Positions 9,251-20,309 of a stretch of DNA of 64,000 nucleotides are shown piece after piece. Source of the DNA: Bacteroidales bacterium (lineage in GTDB: Bacteria > Bacteroidota > Bacteroidia > Bacteroidales > 4484-276); contig DASRND010000011.1 in NCBI GenBank assembly GCA_035647615.1, positions 1 to 64,000 on the forward strand. The letters run 5' to 3'. The notes beneath the pieces are model-generated. The model was not told where the DNA came from, ran no database searches, and saw only the letters and a program-made list of their open reading frames with translations. Numbering within the stretch: the stretch's first letter is position 1; every line of letters starts with the position of its first letter. Position numbers and translations under genes: made by a program.

Positions 9251-9811
9251 TTATTCGATTATATTTTTCAACAAATCTTTTAGTTTTTCCTGTGCCCGCG
9301 ACAATCGCGAAAGCACTGTGCCCTGAGGCACTTTGAGTATCTGCGCCGTTTCTCTGGTGGAATAGCCTTGCAGCATGCGCAGCACCACCACGCTTCTGAA
9401 CTTTGGCTCCAGCTTTTGCAATGCCTGATGCACCAGCTCACGTGTGTCGCGCTGTTCGCCCTCATCAAGCGTGTCGCCAAAGGCAGCAAGCCCTTCGTCG
9501 TCGTCAGGTTTGGCAAAGAACATACGGCGGCGTTTCCTGCTTTTCAACTCATTGAGCGAAAGATTGATGGCGATACGTGTGAGATAGGTGGACAACGCCG
9601 CTTCGCCCCTGAAATCATCGATGGCACGATAAAAACGGATAAATACATTCTGACCTACATCATCTGCGTCGTCGCCAACACCGAGCATTCCGTTGACGGT
9701 AGCAGCCACCACCGATTCATGGCGGCGCACCAACTCACCGAAAGCTGCCTGGTCGCCCTGCTTCACCTGTTCAATCAGTTCATGGTCGTGGATTTCGTTA
9801 GTCGTTGTCAA
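9251..9811 (-). CDS. ECF-type RNA polymerase sigma factor (sigma-70 family, RpoE-like)
   Basis: A 186-residue sigma factor with only regions 2 and 4. Region 2 is at about residues 20-90 (AFGELVRRHESVVAATVNGMLG ... DDVGQNVFIRFYRAIDDFRGEAALSTYLTRIAINL). Region 4 is at about 125-180 (ALQKLEPKFRSVVVLRMLQGYSTRETAQILKVPQGTVLSRLSRAQEKL) with its helix-turn-helix. It heads a minus-strand operon: sigma, anti-sigma, Spy-like, T9SS Spy-like. By analogy with RpoE/CnrH systems it should be held by the anti-sigma factor and released by envelope or metal stress. I could not identify its own -35/-10 sites with confidence. Confidence 0.93.
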   Translation of the reverse strand: MTTTNEIHDHELIEQVKQGDQAAFGELVRRHESVVAATVNGMLGVGDDADDVGQNVFIRFYRAIDDFRGEAALSTYLTRIAINLSLNELKSRKRRRMFFAKPDDDEGLAAFGDTLDEGEQRDTRELVHQALQKLEPKFRSVVVLRMLQGYSTRETAQILKVPQGTVLSRLSRAQEKLKDLLKNIIE

Positions 9812-10118
9812 AGTTCGCTTCAGTATTTATTGGTTTGACAGCCGAAAGGTAGTATTTATTCCGCCAACAGATAAAACAACGAAAAACTATCTTTTCGTAA
9901 CGGCGCATTGACACAAGTTTTTATTATCAAAATAGAAATGCTCAGGGGGTGTCGTGGATGCATTGCGATTGTTGTCAATTATTATTTTCAATACTTTTGC
10001 CCGCATTAAAAAAGGCGTTGGATGCTTCTTTAATGACAAATAAAAATAAGCTACAAGTTACTGTTCTTTTGCAGGCGGCACGCAGGATGTCACCTTTGGA
10101 TTATAATGATACTACACG
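9812..10118. other. Divergent promoter region between the sigma operon and the hybrid kinase
   Basis: These 307 bases hold a good plus-strand Bacteroidetes promoter (9969-9999). No exact minus-strand match to TAnnTTTG is present, which fits transcription of the sigma operon from its own ECF-type promoter. No ORF or RNA gene is seen. Confidence 0.5.
9969..9999 (+). promoter_or_regulatory. Bacteroidetes-type promoter for the hybrid kinase
   Basis: TTG at 9969-9971, a 20-base spacer, then TACTTTTG at 9992-9999. Both elements and the spacing fit the known -33/-7 consensus. The leader to ATG 10119 would be about 110 bases. Confidence 0.6.
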
Positions 10119-12890
10119 ATGGCAATAGCATTGATACTCTATCTCAGCCCACTTGACAAAGAAACCCTCGATGTACTTTTCAGCAGGTCTTTGGGCAAAA
10201 ACAACTACCTGCATCTTCAGCATCCGGGATCCACACGGGCATTGGATTCCACGCATGAAACTCAATTCGTAATTCTTTCAGCGGCACAGCATTCCTCCGC
10301 GCTCGACGATGCCTATGCGCATTTTATGTCATGCTGCTCACCCGGCACTTTGGCTGTTTTGGCTACCAGTGATGAGAATAATTGTTTCGGCTTATCCACA
10401 CATAAATTTGACCTGGTGATTTGCAGTGTTGACGGATTGCAGGCTCTTGCAAGAATGATTAGAAGGGATAGCAAATCGATGGATGAGATCGAGAAGCTCC
10501 GCCAATACCAGCGCCGGTATAAATCGGTGATGGAGAGTTTGCAGGGATGCTATTTTAGTTGTCACAACGATAGCAACTGGACCATGATTGAGCTGAATTC
10601 TAAATTTAAAAAGATTACCGGATATTCTGTCGACGAAGTCATCAATAACAAGCATCTTACCTTCTCCGATCTGATATTTCCGCAGGATCGCGAAAATGTA
10701 TGGTTGCAAATACAGCAGGCCATCAAAAAACATAAGGCTTATGAGGTGGAGTATCGGTTGAAGACCGCCAGCGGACAAACCAGATACATTTATGAAGCAG
10801 GTTTTGAGAATCGTTTTAATGAACATGCCGCAGTGATTGAAGGTATTTTGATGGATGTTACTTACACACGGCGCCTTGAATTGCAACTCGAAGCGGTAAA
10901 AAAAATCATGCTTTTAGTGCATAAAACGAAGAGCCTGAGAGAACTGATCGGGAATATAAAAGATGCGTTGGCAGCAGTTATCCCGAATGGTAGCTGTTAT
11001 CTTGCTTTTTATGATCGCGATGCCAAAACTTTTATGCTGCCGGTGGAAAAAAATGGAGAGGCTTATTTTCAAAAGCAAGAGGTGGATAAAACACTCGATT
11101 CGATGGTCGTTTTTCGCAATCGCACCATTATGCAAAGGGGGAATGAAATTTTAAAACTAAAACGCCAGGGAAAACTGCGCAACGATCACTCTGAGCCTAA
11201 AGTTTACATAGGGGTGCCACTGTTGATTGACGGAAAAGCGCATGGCATTATTTCCATCCAAAGCTTCGAAAACGAAGAGTCTCTGCACGATAACGATCGC
11301 GCTATGTTAGAATTCATTGCTTTACAAATTGCTGCAGTGATGGTTCACAAAGTGGTTACTGACGAAAACAGTATTTTGATCGACGCGCTCCAACAAAACC
11401 CTGAGGCCATTATGATTATTGACCTCGATGGCCGCATCATTTATGCAAACCAGCATGCTTTGCTTAATAGCGGTTTAACAGAGAAAAAGATTATCGGATC
11501 ACTGCCGGCCATCCTGGATTCCAAATACAATAACGTGGTTCAGATAGAGCAGATTTGGGATGCACTTCATAGGCATAAGCAATGGGAGGGAGAGTTTGAG
11601 AATAAAAATGCCGACGACCAAGTGTTCTGGGATTTTGCCCTGATAACGCCTATTAAGAATTCTCAGAATAACGTGACGCATTATGTTTACGTTCAGGAAC
11701 GCCTCACTGAGCGTAAGAAAACTGAAGCCGAGCTTATCATCGCACGACGTCGCGCCGAAGAAAGCGATAAACGCAAAGCAGCATTTCTTAGCAACATGTC
11801 GCACGAAATCCGTGAGCCCATGAATGCCATCCTGGGTTTTACCGAAATGTTGGCAGGCGATCAATTTGCTCTACAGGAACATGAGGAATTTATTAAGCTG
11901 ATTCTCGAAAACGGTCATAAACTGATCAATACCCTCGACGAAATTATTGATATTGCAAAGATTGAAACCGGGCAGTTCCGCATTGAAGCAGCCAAATGCT
12001 CAGCCAATAAGATTTTGGATGATAATTTTCACATCTTAAAGTCTTTACAACATAAATATGAGAAAGAAAACCTGAAGCTCATTGCCCGTCAACCTCATGA
12101 CAAGGAGAATGTGGTTTTTGTTTCCGACGCCCGCCGCATCAATCAGGTGTTGATCAACCTGATGGAAAATGCACTTAAATACACTTTTGACGGCTTTATT
12201 GAAATCGGGTACAAGATAATGCACGAAGAGGTTGCCGAACACATCTGTTTTTATGTAAAAGATAGCGGTACTGGCATTGCCACTGAGCGAAAGGAGCTGA
12301 TTTTTGACCGGTTCAGGCAGGCTTCCGAAAACTATATGAATACACAAAGTGGCAACGGGTTGGGGTTGGCTATCTCGCGCAATGTAGCGCATCTGATGGG
12401 AGGCGATTTGCGGGTAGAATCGGCCATAGGAAAAGGTTCGGAGTTTTGCTTTATCCTGCCACTTAAGCGTGCCATGTCCGGGTTTGTTGAGCCATCTCAG
12501 CCAAAGCTACAACCAGGTGATATGGTCTGGCCCGAAAAAACTGTACTTATCGCCGAAGACGAAGATTCCAATTTTACCTTGCTCGAAATAATGTTACAAA
12601 AAACAAAGGTAAAGATTCGTCGCGCCTACAACGGGAAGCAAGCAGTGGATTACGTGATTGGCGGAAACAAAGTTGACCTGGTGTTGATGGATGTGCGCAT
12701 GCCTTTGATGAACGGCTATCAGGCTACTGAGCACATCAAGGCTTATAATCCGAAATTGCCTGTAATTATGCAAACGGCTTTTGTTATGGCCGACGACCGC
12801 AACACAGGATTGGCTGCAGGTTGCGATGAGTATCTGGCCAAACCCATTCGTGCCAACGAAATTTACCGGCTGTTGCAGAAGTTTCTGTAA
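10119..12890 (+). CDS. Hybrid sensor histidine kinase (PAS-GAF-PAS-HisKA-HATPase-REC)
   Basis: A 923-residue soluble hybrid kinase with no signal peptide or transmembrane segment, so it senses a cytoplasmic signal. The order is: an N-terminal domain of about 120 residues that I do not recognise, a PAS domain (about 130-255), a GAF domain (about 265-395), a second PAS (about 405-530), HisKA with the H-box FLSNMSHEIREPMNA (His562), a HATPase with N-box LINLMENALKYT, DSGTGI and GNGLGLAIS, and a C-terminal receiver LMDVRMPLMNGYQA with phospho-acceptor Asp858. The usual T of HEIRTPMN is E here. No response regulator or phosphotransfer protein is adjacent, so the output partner lies elsewhere. Confidence 0.93.
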   Translation: MAIALILYLSPLDKETLDVLFSRSLGKNNYLHLQHPGSTRALDSTHETQFVILSAAQHSSALDDAYAHFMSCCSPGTLAVLATSDENNCFGLSTHKFDLVICSVDGLQALARMIRRDSKSMDEIEKLRQYQRRYKSVMESLQGCYFSCHNDSNWTMIELNSKFKKITGYSVDEVINNKHLTFSDLIFPQDRENVWLQIQQAIKKHKAYEVEYRLKTASGQTRYIYEAGFENRFNEHAAVIEGILMDVTYTRRLELQLEAVKKIMLLVHKTKSLRELIGNIKDALAAVIPNGSCYLAFYDRDAKTFMLPVEKNGEAYFQKQEVDKTLDSMVVFRNRTIMQRGNEILKLKRQGKLRNDHSEPKVYIGVPLLIDGKAHGIISIQSFENEESLHDNDRAMLEFIALQIAAVMVHKVVTDENSILIDALQQNPEAIMIIDLDGRIIYANQHALLNSGLTEKKIIGSLPAILDSKYNNVVQIEQIWDALHRHKQWEGEFENKNADDQVFWDFALITPIKNSQNNVTHYVYVQERLTERKKTEAELIIARRRAEESDKRKAAFLSNMSHEIREPMNAILGFTEMLAGDQFALQEHEEFIKLILENGHKLINTLDEIIDIAKIETGQFRIEAAKCSANKILDDNFHILKSLQHKYEKENLKLIARQPHDKENVVFVSDARRINQVLINLMENALKYTFDGFIEIGYKIMHEEVAEHICFYVKDSGTGIATERKELIFDRFRQASENYMNTQSGNGLGLAISRNVAHLMGGDLRVESAIGKGSEFCFILPLKRAMSGFVEPSQPKLQPGDMVWPEKTVLIAEDEDSNFTLLEIMLQKTKVKIRRAYNGKQAVDYVIGGNKVDLVLMDVRMPLMNGYQATEHIKAYNPKLPVIMQTAFVMADDRNTGLAAGCDEYLAKPIRANEIYRLLQKFL

Positions 12891-12896
12891 AAGCAA

Positions 12897-12927
12897 ACAG
12901 GCACTTACCTTGGTAGTGCCTGTCTTT
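12897..12927. terminator. Bidirectional terminator between hybrid kinase and gyrB
   Basis: A perfect 9-bp stem, ACAGGCACT (12897-12905) with 12915-12923, closes a 9-base loop and is followed by TCTTTT. It lies between two convergent genes and could serve both. Confidence 0.7.
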
Positions 12928-12952
12928 TAAATATGAATAGATACTTGCCGTA

Positions 12953-14977
<2,025 letters not shown>

Positions 14978-15059
14978 TCACTAAATTACGTGCTGCGGTA
15001 CAGCTTTTTATTAACAATTTGAGGCAAGGTTTCCTGCCAATATCTTTCACTCTTTTTTA

Positions 15060-16742
15060 TCAGAACGAAAAGGTGAATCCACCCATCACATTGATGCGTT
15101 GCGATGGATATTGGTAGTAACGATAATAGCGTGTAGAGGTCAGGTTGTTGAGTTGAACAAAGACTGCTATCTTTTCGCTAAAGCGATATTCTGCACCAAG
15201 ATTTACGTCGACGTAAGCTTTATTATGGTCGACGATGAGCGTCTTGTTTTTAAGCACCTGCACATACGTTTTCGAGTTGTAAAAGACTTCGCCGCTCAGC
15301 GCCAGCTTCTCCCCAACGTTGTAATGTGCCAGTAGCGCAACTTCCAGCGCGGGTTTGTGCCAGGCTTTGGCCTGGGTGGCTGGCTTGTAGTCGTGATAAG
15401 CGCCACATAGCAGCAAATCGAAACGGGCGCCTTGTGTATAACCCGCTTCAAGGCTTACCGTTGTAACTTTTGTGTCGTCGTAAATGCCTGTGAATTTATT
15501 GCCAAAATTAACAGCTACCTCCGGACTGTATGCGCTGGTAAAATCATTGTTGTAATAAAGCATGTTGTCGATGGAAGCATACGAAACGCTGAAGTTGTAA
15601 TTGAAAAGCTGGTCTATTTTTCCTGTCACACCTCCTCTTATGTCGAAGCTGGTGCTTGTAAAACCAAGCGGAAACAAAGGATCGGCCCAGGGATTTTCGT
15701 TAATAATTTCTTTAAAACTATTGCGATGCAAGCCACCACTTACCGCAGCATAAAATGTTAGGAAGTCAGGTATCACTTGGTAATCGGCGCGGATGTCGGG
15801 GTAAACATAAAATTTTGATGCCGAATCTGCTGCCAGCGCTCCTGTTACACCCAGGCGCAGTTGCAGATAACCCATGTGCAGCCGAATGTAGGGCGTGAGC
15901 GACGTGGCCAGTGCATTGCCGGCGATGAGGCTATCGGCATTGTGATAATAATCCAGCGTTAGGTCGATGCCCAGCTCCTGACTTTTAACGAAGTTCAGAA
16001 ATTGGGTTTGTGAGTTGAAGTTGGCTTTGGTACCGATGTTCAGCTCGCTGGTTTCGTTCAGATTATTAAGATGATAAAAATGCACGTCTGCATCAAAGTT
16101 CTTATTGCCGCCGCGACGTTTGATGGTGCCCAGCGAAAAATCGCCACCTACCATCGAGTAGCGTTGGCGCAGCTCATCGTCAGCAATCGGATGCAGGGTA
16201 TCATCGCTGGGTTGGAATCCATAATAATGAACCACATCGTGTTGGTAATCCAATTTCCCATTGATGACGAGCTTGCGCAGATAGCGCGAAGCGTAAATGC
16301 TCACATTGTTGTGGCTGAAGCCGCTGGTGGCGACATCGTCGATGTTGCCTGCCGACGACAGATGCCGCGCATGAAAACCGATGGCGTATTTGCCGGAGTT
16401 CAGGCTGTTGGTAAAAAGTTCGAAAGAAGGCGTGGTATAATTCCCAAAGCCGGCACGCAAAAAGTTGCGGTGCAACTGGTGCGGGACGTTGATGTCGATG
16501 AGCGCAGGCTTTACCGGCGTAATTTCAAAACCGGTGGCAGCCACCCGGCTGGTGATGCTGTAACTCATCGGCGGTAATGCTATCGTGGTATCGGGCATCA
16601 CTGGTTGGGCATTTATTTTTACGGCGTCGCTGATGCTGGGCTGATAAGGAGCAATAATGGTTACTTCCTGGTTTTGTGCCTGAACCATCACTACTGCCAG
16701 AAACAATACTATTATTAATAAAAAATGCCTTGAACTTTTCAT
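15060..16742 (-). CDS. Outer-membrane beta-barrel protein (TonB-receptor-like barrel without plug)
   Basis: A 560-residue exported protein. Start ATG 16742 gives a good signal peptide (MKSSRHFLLIIVLFLAVVMVQAQ); the upstream ATG at 16793 would bury it behind 17 polar residues. After a short periplasmic segment rich in Pro (EVTIIAPYQPSISDAVKINAQPVMPD), the rest alternates in the way of beta strands and ends in an aromatic-terminated strand, GGFTFSF. There is no carboxypeptidase-like domain and no clear TonB plug, yet the closing strands resemble TonB-dependent receptors (LNNLTSTRYYRYYQYPSQRINVMGGF). It follows the large TPR gene by 112 bases with no promoter match between them, so the two are probably one operon and may form one envelope complex. 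Substrate unknown. Confidence 0.8.
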   Translation of the reverse strand: MKSSRHFLLIIVLFLAVVMVQAQNQEVTIIAPYQPSISDAVKINAQPVMPDTTIALPPMSYSITSRVAATGFEITPVKPALIDINVPHQLHRNFLRAGFGNYTTPSFELFTNSLNSGKYAIGFHARHLSSAGNIDDVATSGFSHNNVSIYASRYLRKLVINGKLDYQHDVVHYYGFQPSDDTLHPIADDELRQRYSMVGGDFSLGTIKRRGGNKNFDADVHFYHLNNLNETSELNIGTKANFNSQTQFLNFVKSQELGIDLTLDYYHNADSLIAGNALATSLTPYIRLHMGYLQLRLGVTGALAADSASKFYVYPDIRADYQVIPDFLTFYAAVSGGLHRNSFKEIINENPWADPLFPLGFTSTSFDIRGGVTGKIDQLFNYNFSVSYASIDNMLYYNNDFTSAYSPEVAVNFGNKFTGIYDDTKVTTVSLEAGYTQGARFDLLLCGAYHDYKPATQAKAWHKPALEVALLAHYNVGEKLALSGEVFYNSKTYVQVLKNKTLIVDHNKAYVDVNLGAEYRFSEKIAVFVQLNNLTSTRYYRYYQYPSQRINVMGGFTFSF

Positions 16743-16854
16743 TAAAACAATGCTATGATGTTCTGAATTTGTTTTTTGCAATTTATTGGGCATTTGGAAA
16801 TTGTGTATTGAAATTTTGTTTTAAAATAATATCAACTTTCGCGGCAGCAGCTAA

Positions 16855-19800
16855 TTAGCGGCGTCTGTTTTTGCGGGGATTGGTATTCTCAGGCGTTGTG
16901 TCGTTGGCAGGTGCGGCACCGTCTATCTGACGCAGCTTTTGGGCTGCCAAGTCGCGCAGGTCCTGGCCTGGGTAGTTGTCGATGATGCTTTGCAGGGTTT
17001 GCCGCGCCTGAAACTCGTTGTCGGTGGCCGCATAGATTTCGGCAAGCATGATAAAGCCTTTTGCTTTCCAGTATTCCTGCGCCGGATAATCGTTGGAGAG
17101 TTCAAAAATAAGATTTTCCGCTTTCGCTAAATTTTTCTGTTGGAACTGTATTTCAGCCAAAAGGTATTTGGCCTCGGCGCCTCTTGCTCCATCAGAAAGG
17201 GCTACAGTTTTTTCAAGCGCCGGAGTAGCGGTTTGTAAATCATTATTTTTCCATGCATTCACACCAATAATATAATTGGCTTCGGGCAGCAGGGGCGGGT
17301 CTATGTTTTCGAGCTGCAAGAGCCGGCGCGCTGCCTGCATGGCGTCAGCAGTTTGTTGCAGTGCGTGGTATGCCCGCATTTGTCCGGCCAGCGCAGTGGT
17401 TACGTTGGCGGGGTTGTCGGCCATGTTTTCGAGCTGCTGATAATTTTCTAAAGCTGCTTCTGTATTGCCGGCTTCGTCGTTGAGTATTGCGGCCTGCACG
17501 AGCGCATGTTCGGTGTAGCGCGACTTGGGCGCTTGCGCGATGCGCATATAATCTCCGAGCGCTGCCTCCCGGTTTGCAAGTTTCATGTTGCACTCCGCAC
17601 GGTAGTAGCTGGCATTGATCATAAATGCGCCGTTGGGAAATTCATCAAGATAAGTGTCCAGCGCCTTCACAGCATTCTCACAGCGGCCGCTCCTGTAAAG
17701 GTTTTCGGCGTTGATCCACGTCAGCGAATCCTGTTCACTCGCCGTTACGCTGGCAAAAGGAACCGTTTCGGCATATTTAAAATAAGAGGCGATTTCGTTT
17801 TTATCCATGTAAATGTTGCGGATGGTTGCCAAAGACTCACGTGCCTCATCGGTACCCTGATAATCCTTTACCAGTTTTTTAAGAATTTGAATCGCCTCAT
17901 CGTAGTGGTTTTGGTTGTAATGCACCAGCGCACTTCGCTGCATCGATTTTACCACGTAGCTACTGTTCGGGAATTTCCTGATCAAATCATCGAAACGTGT
18001 CAGTGCCTCGTCATTGTTGTTTGTCAACAGATACGTTTCGGCCATTTCGTAATAGGCGTCGTCCTGGAAGTTGGAGGCGGGATATTTCTGAATAAGTTGG
18101 TTCAGCGTTGAGAGTTTTGCCTGGTCATTGCCCAGTGCTCCCTGCGAAAGCGCCTTCTGAAACATGGCATAATCAGCATTGCGCGAACGCTTCTCCAAAG
18201 CCAGATCGTATTGTTCGATGGCAGGGCGGTAGTTTTTGGTGACAAAATAACAATCGCCCATCCGCATTAGCGCATCCGAAACATATTCTTCGCTGCTTTT
18301 TCCGGGGCGGTTTACAAATTGTCTGAAAGCCGCCAGTGCATTGTCATAATGTTTAAGATTAAAATAGGAATAACCCAGTTGGTAGCGTGCCAACGGATAG
18401 AGGTCGAGGCGGGCTGAGCCGGGTGCAGTCATAAAGTCTTCGTAATGCTCGATGGCTGTACTATATTGCTGGCGCTGGTAATAGGTTTCGGCCATCCAGT
18501 ATTTGGCGCGGGTGGTGAGGTCGCGGTTGTAAGTGTTGGCCAGCGATTTTCTGAAATTGGCCAGTGCTTCCTCCCAGCGGCCGGCGTTGAAGTTTTGTAC
18601 CGCCAGTTGATACGTGATACGCTGATACGCCGTTTTCAGTACATTATTTTTGGTGTGCATGCGCTCGATGGCGTTGATGGCGGCCTGGTAATCTTTGGTC
18701 GATAAAAAGAGGTTTGTGAGATAATCCATTGCTTCGTCGGTGCGCGGAGAGTCGGGGTAGTCGTTGACGTACTGCATGAGTGCCTCCAGCGAGTTGCCGA
18801 AAGGATCGTAAGCCAGCTCGTAGCTTAGTTTGGCGTAATTAAAAAGAGCATCTTCTTTTATTTTCTCATCGCCGTTCAGTTGCCAGGCATTATAAAAAGC
18901 ACTTTGTGCAAACTGTTGTTTGTCGGTTTTCAGATAGCTGTCGGCAAGGTGGTAATAGGCATTTTGCGAAAGCGCATCTTTTGGGCCGGCCACTTTTTCA
19001 AATTTGGCCACAGCCTCCTGATATTTTCCGGTTTGGTACAGCGCAAAAGCTATCTGGTATTGCTCTTCGCGCGAAAGCGTGCGACGGATGTTTTTGTCGT
19101 ACATCCCAAAATATTCGAGTGCCTGAGCATAATCACCTTTTTGATAAAAAGCTTCGGCTACCACCCGTGCAGCTTCGGCTTGCTTTTTTTTGTCCCTGGT
19201 GGCCCATACCAGATCTGGCCCGGCGGAGACTATCGCATCAAAATCTTTTCGGACATAATTGATTTGTAAAAGATAAAAAGGCACCTCTGCGCCAATCTCC
19301 GAATTTTTGTCCACTTTGCTAAAATACTTCAGCGCTTCGTCGTAATCCTGCTGCAGATAAGCAATCTGTGCGTAGTAATAGTTAGCGCCCTGCTGGTAAT
19401 CAGAAGGTGTATTTAAAACCGGGAAAAGTACCTCACGAGCTTTTTCGTAGTTGTCGGTTTGCAGATAGCTGTAGCCTAATTTGTAAAGATATTCGGGCAG
19501 CACCTTGGGCGTAAGGTGATAAGGCTCTACCTTTTCAAACTCATCTATGGCTTGCTTGTAGCGACGGCCATCGTAGGTGATAAATCCAAGATGCAGCCGT
19601 GCCAGATTCGTTTTCGTATGGGCGTCGTAGCGCAACAGAAAATCCTCGAACTCTTGCCGTGCCTCCGGATGATCGAGCTTGTAGTCGGCCAGCGCGATAT
19701 AGTAGGCGGCGTCCATGCGCATCAACTCTTCATTGGGAGGAAGTTGGTCGATCAGCGTTAGGAAAACCTCGCGAGCTGCGCCGTACTGTTTATTGGCCAC

Positions 19801-19929
19801 AAGGTCGGTGGCCATGCGGTAGGTAGCTTCGGGTGGTTCGTAATAGCGGGTTTGCTGCGCCGCCGGTATTAAATACAAAAAAACAAGCAGGAGTAAAAAG
19901 CCTGCTTTTCTCGTTATGCGAATGTTCAT
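16855..19929 (-). CDS. Large exported tetratricopeptide-repeat protein
   Basis: A 1024-residue protein with a signal peptide (MNIRITRKAGFLLLLVFLYLIPAAQQ) and then almost continuous TPR-type helical repeats through to about residue 990. Examples are YKLGYSYLQTDNYEKAREVL, YYYAQIAYLQQDYDEALKYF and MGDCYFVTKNYRPAIEQYD. The tail is polar (PANDTTPENTNPRKNRRR). It is likely periplasmic and a protein-protein scaffold; part of it resembles the YbgF/CpoB and BamD-like TPR class, but it is much longer. ATG 19929 is chosen because it opens the signal peptide; ATG 19959 would add ten residues. It precedes the barrel gene 15060-16742 and is probably co-transcribed with it. No enzyme domain is present. Confidence 0.85.
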   Translation of the reverse strand: MNIRITRKAGFLLLLVFLYLIPAAQQTRYYEPPEATYRMATDLVANKQYGAAREVFLTLIDQLPPNEELMRMDAAYYIALADYKLDHPEARQEFEDFLLRYDAHTKTNLARLHLGFITYDGRRYKQAIDEFEKVEPYHLTPKVLPEYLYKLGYSYLQTDNYEKAREVLFPVLNTPSDYQQGANYYYAQIAYLQQDYDEALKYFSKVDKNSEIGAEVPFYLLQINYVRKDFDAIVSAGPDLVWATRDKKKQAEAARVVAEAFYQKGDYAQALEYFGMYDKNIRRTLSREEQYQIAFALYQTGKYQEAVAKFEKVAGPKDALSQNAYYHLADSYLKTDKQQFAQSAFYNAWQLNGDEKIKEDALFNYAKLSYELAYDPFGNSLEALMQYVNDYPDSPRTDEAMDYLTNLFLSTKDYQAAINAIERMHTKNNVLKTAYQRITYQLAVQNFNAGRWEEALANFRKSLANTYNRDLTTRAKYWMAETYYQRQQYSTAIEHYEDFMTAPGSARLDLYPLARYQLGYSYFNLKHYDNALAAFRQFVNRPGKSSEEYVSDALMRMGDCYFVTKNYRPAIEQYDLALEKRSRNADYAMFQKALSQGALGNDQAKLSTLNQLIQKYPASNFQDDAYYEMAETYLLTNNNDEALTRFDDLIRKFPNSSYVVKSMQRSALVHYNQNHYDEAIQILKKLVKDYQGTDEARESLATIRNIYMDKNEIASYFKYAETVPFASVTASEQDSLTWINAENLYRSGRCENAVKALDTYLDEFPNGAFMINASYYRAECNMKLANREAALGDYMRIAQAPKSRYTEHALVQAAILNDEAGNTEAALENYQQLENMADNPANVTTALAGQMRAYHALQQTADAMQAARRLLQLENIDPPLLPEANYIIGVNAWKNNDLQTATPALEKTVALSDGARGAEAKYLLAEIQFQQKNLAKAENLIFELSNDYPAQEYWKAKGFIMLAEIYAATDNEFQARQTLQSIIDNYPGQDLRDLAAQKLRQIDGAAPANDTTPENTNPRKNRRR

Positions 19930-20309
19930 GCTGATTTCTATTCTGGTGGTTTTCGTCATTTGGCCTGAAAAAGCTTACATGCAAACGATGCTTTGAAGCA
20001 CTTATTTTAACACCCTTCCGGGCATTTTCGTTTGCTCCGGGAATCATATTTTAAAAATCATCTTTTCATACTCAAGTCAATTGATTTGGGATAAGATTTC
20101 TATTTCCTGAACTTATCCTGATATTGGAACGGGGCTTTTGTTACTTAATCTTTCTGGAGTAAAGACTCCCGGTCGGGTGGCTCCAAGATTAAAATCTAAC
20201 CTCTTTAATTGTCTTCCACCTGCCGCCTGCTTGCTGAGAACCGCCGACTATTTTCCCCTTCTCCCTCGCCAATCTTCATTATTTTTGCTTTTTCTTTTTT
20301 TTCAAACAC
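19930..20309. other. Divergent intergenic region before aspartate kinase
   Basis: These 380 bases hold one clear plus-strand -7 element (20280-20287). No minus-strand promoter match, RNA gene or long inverted repeat is visible. A lysine riboswitch would be conceivable before aspartate kinase, but I cannot recognise its conserved core here. Confidence 0.45.
20280..20287 (+). promoter_or_regulatory. -7 promoter element of aspartate kinase
   Basis: TATTTTTG, an exact TAnnTTTG, 22 bases before ATG 20310. No TTG is found at -33. Confidence 0.5.

Noticed and set aside
20000..20309. Lysine riboswitch before aspartate kinase
   Set aside because: The leader from the -7 element to the ATG is only about 22 bases, too short for the riboswitch, and no conserved core is seen upstream.
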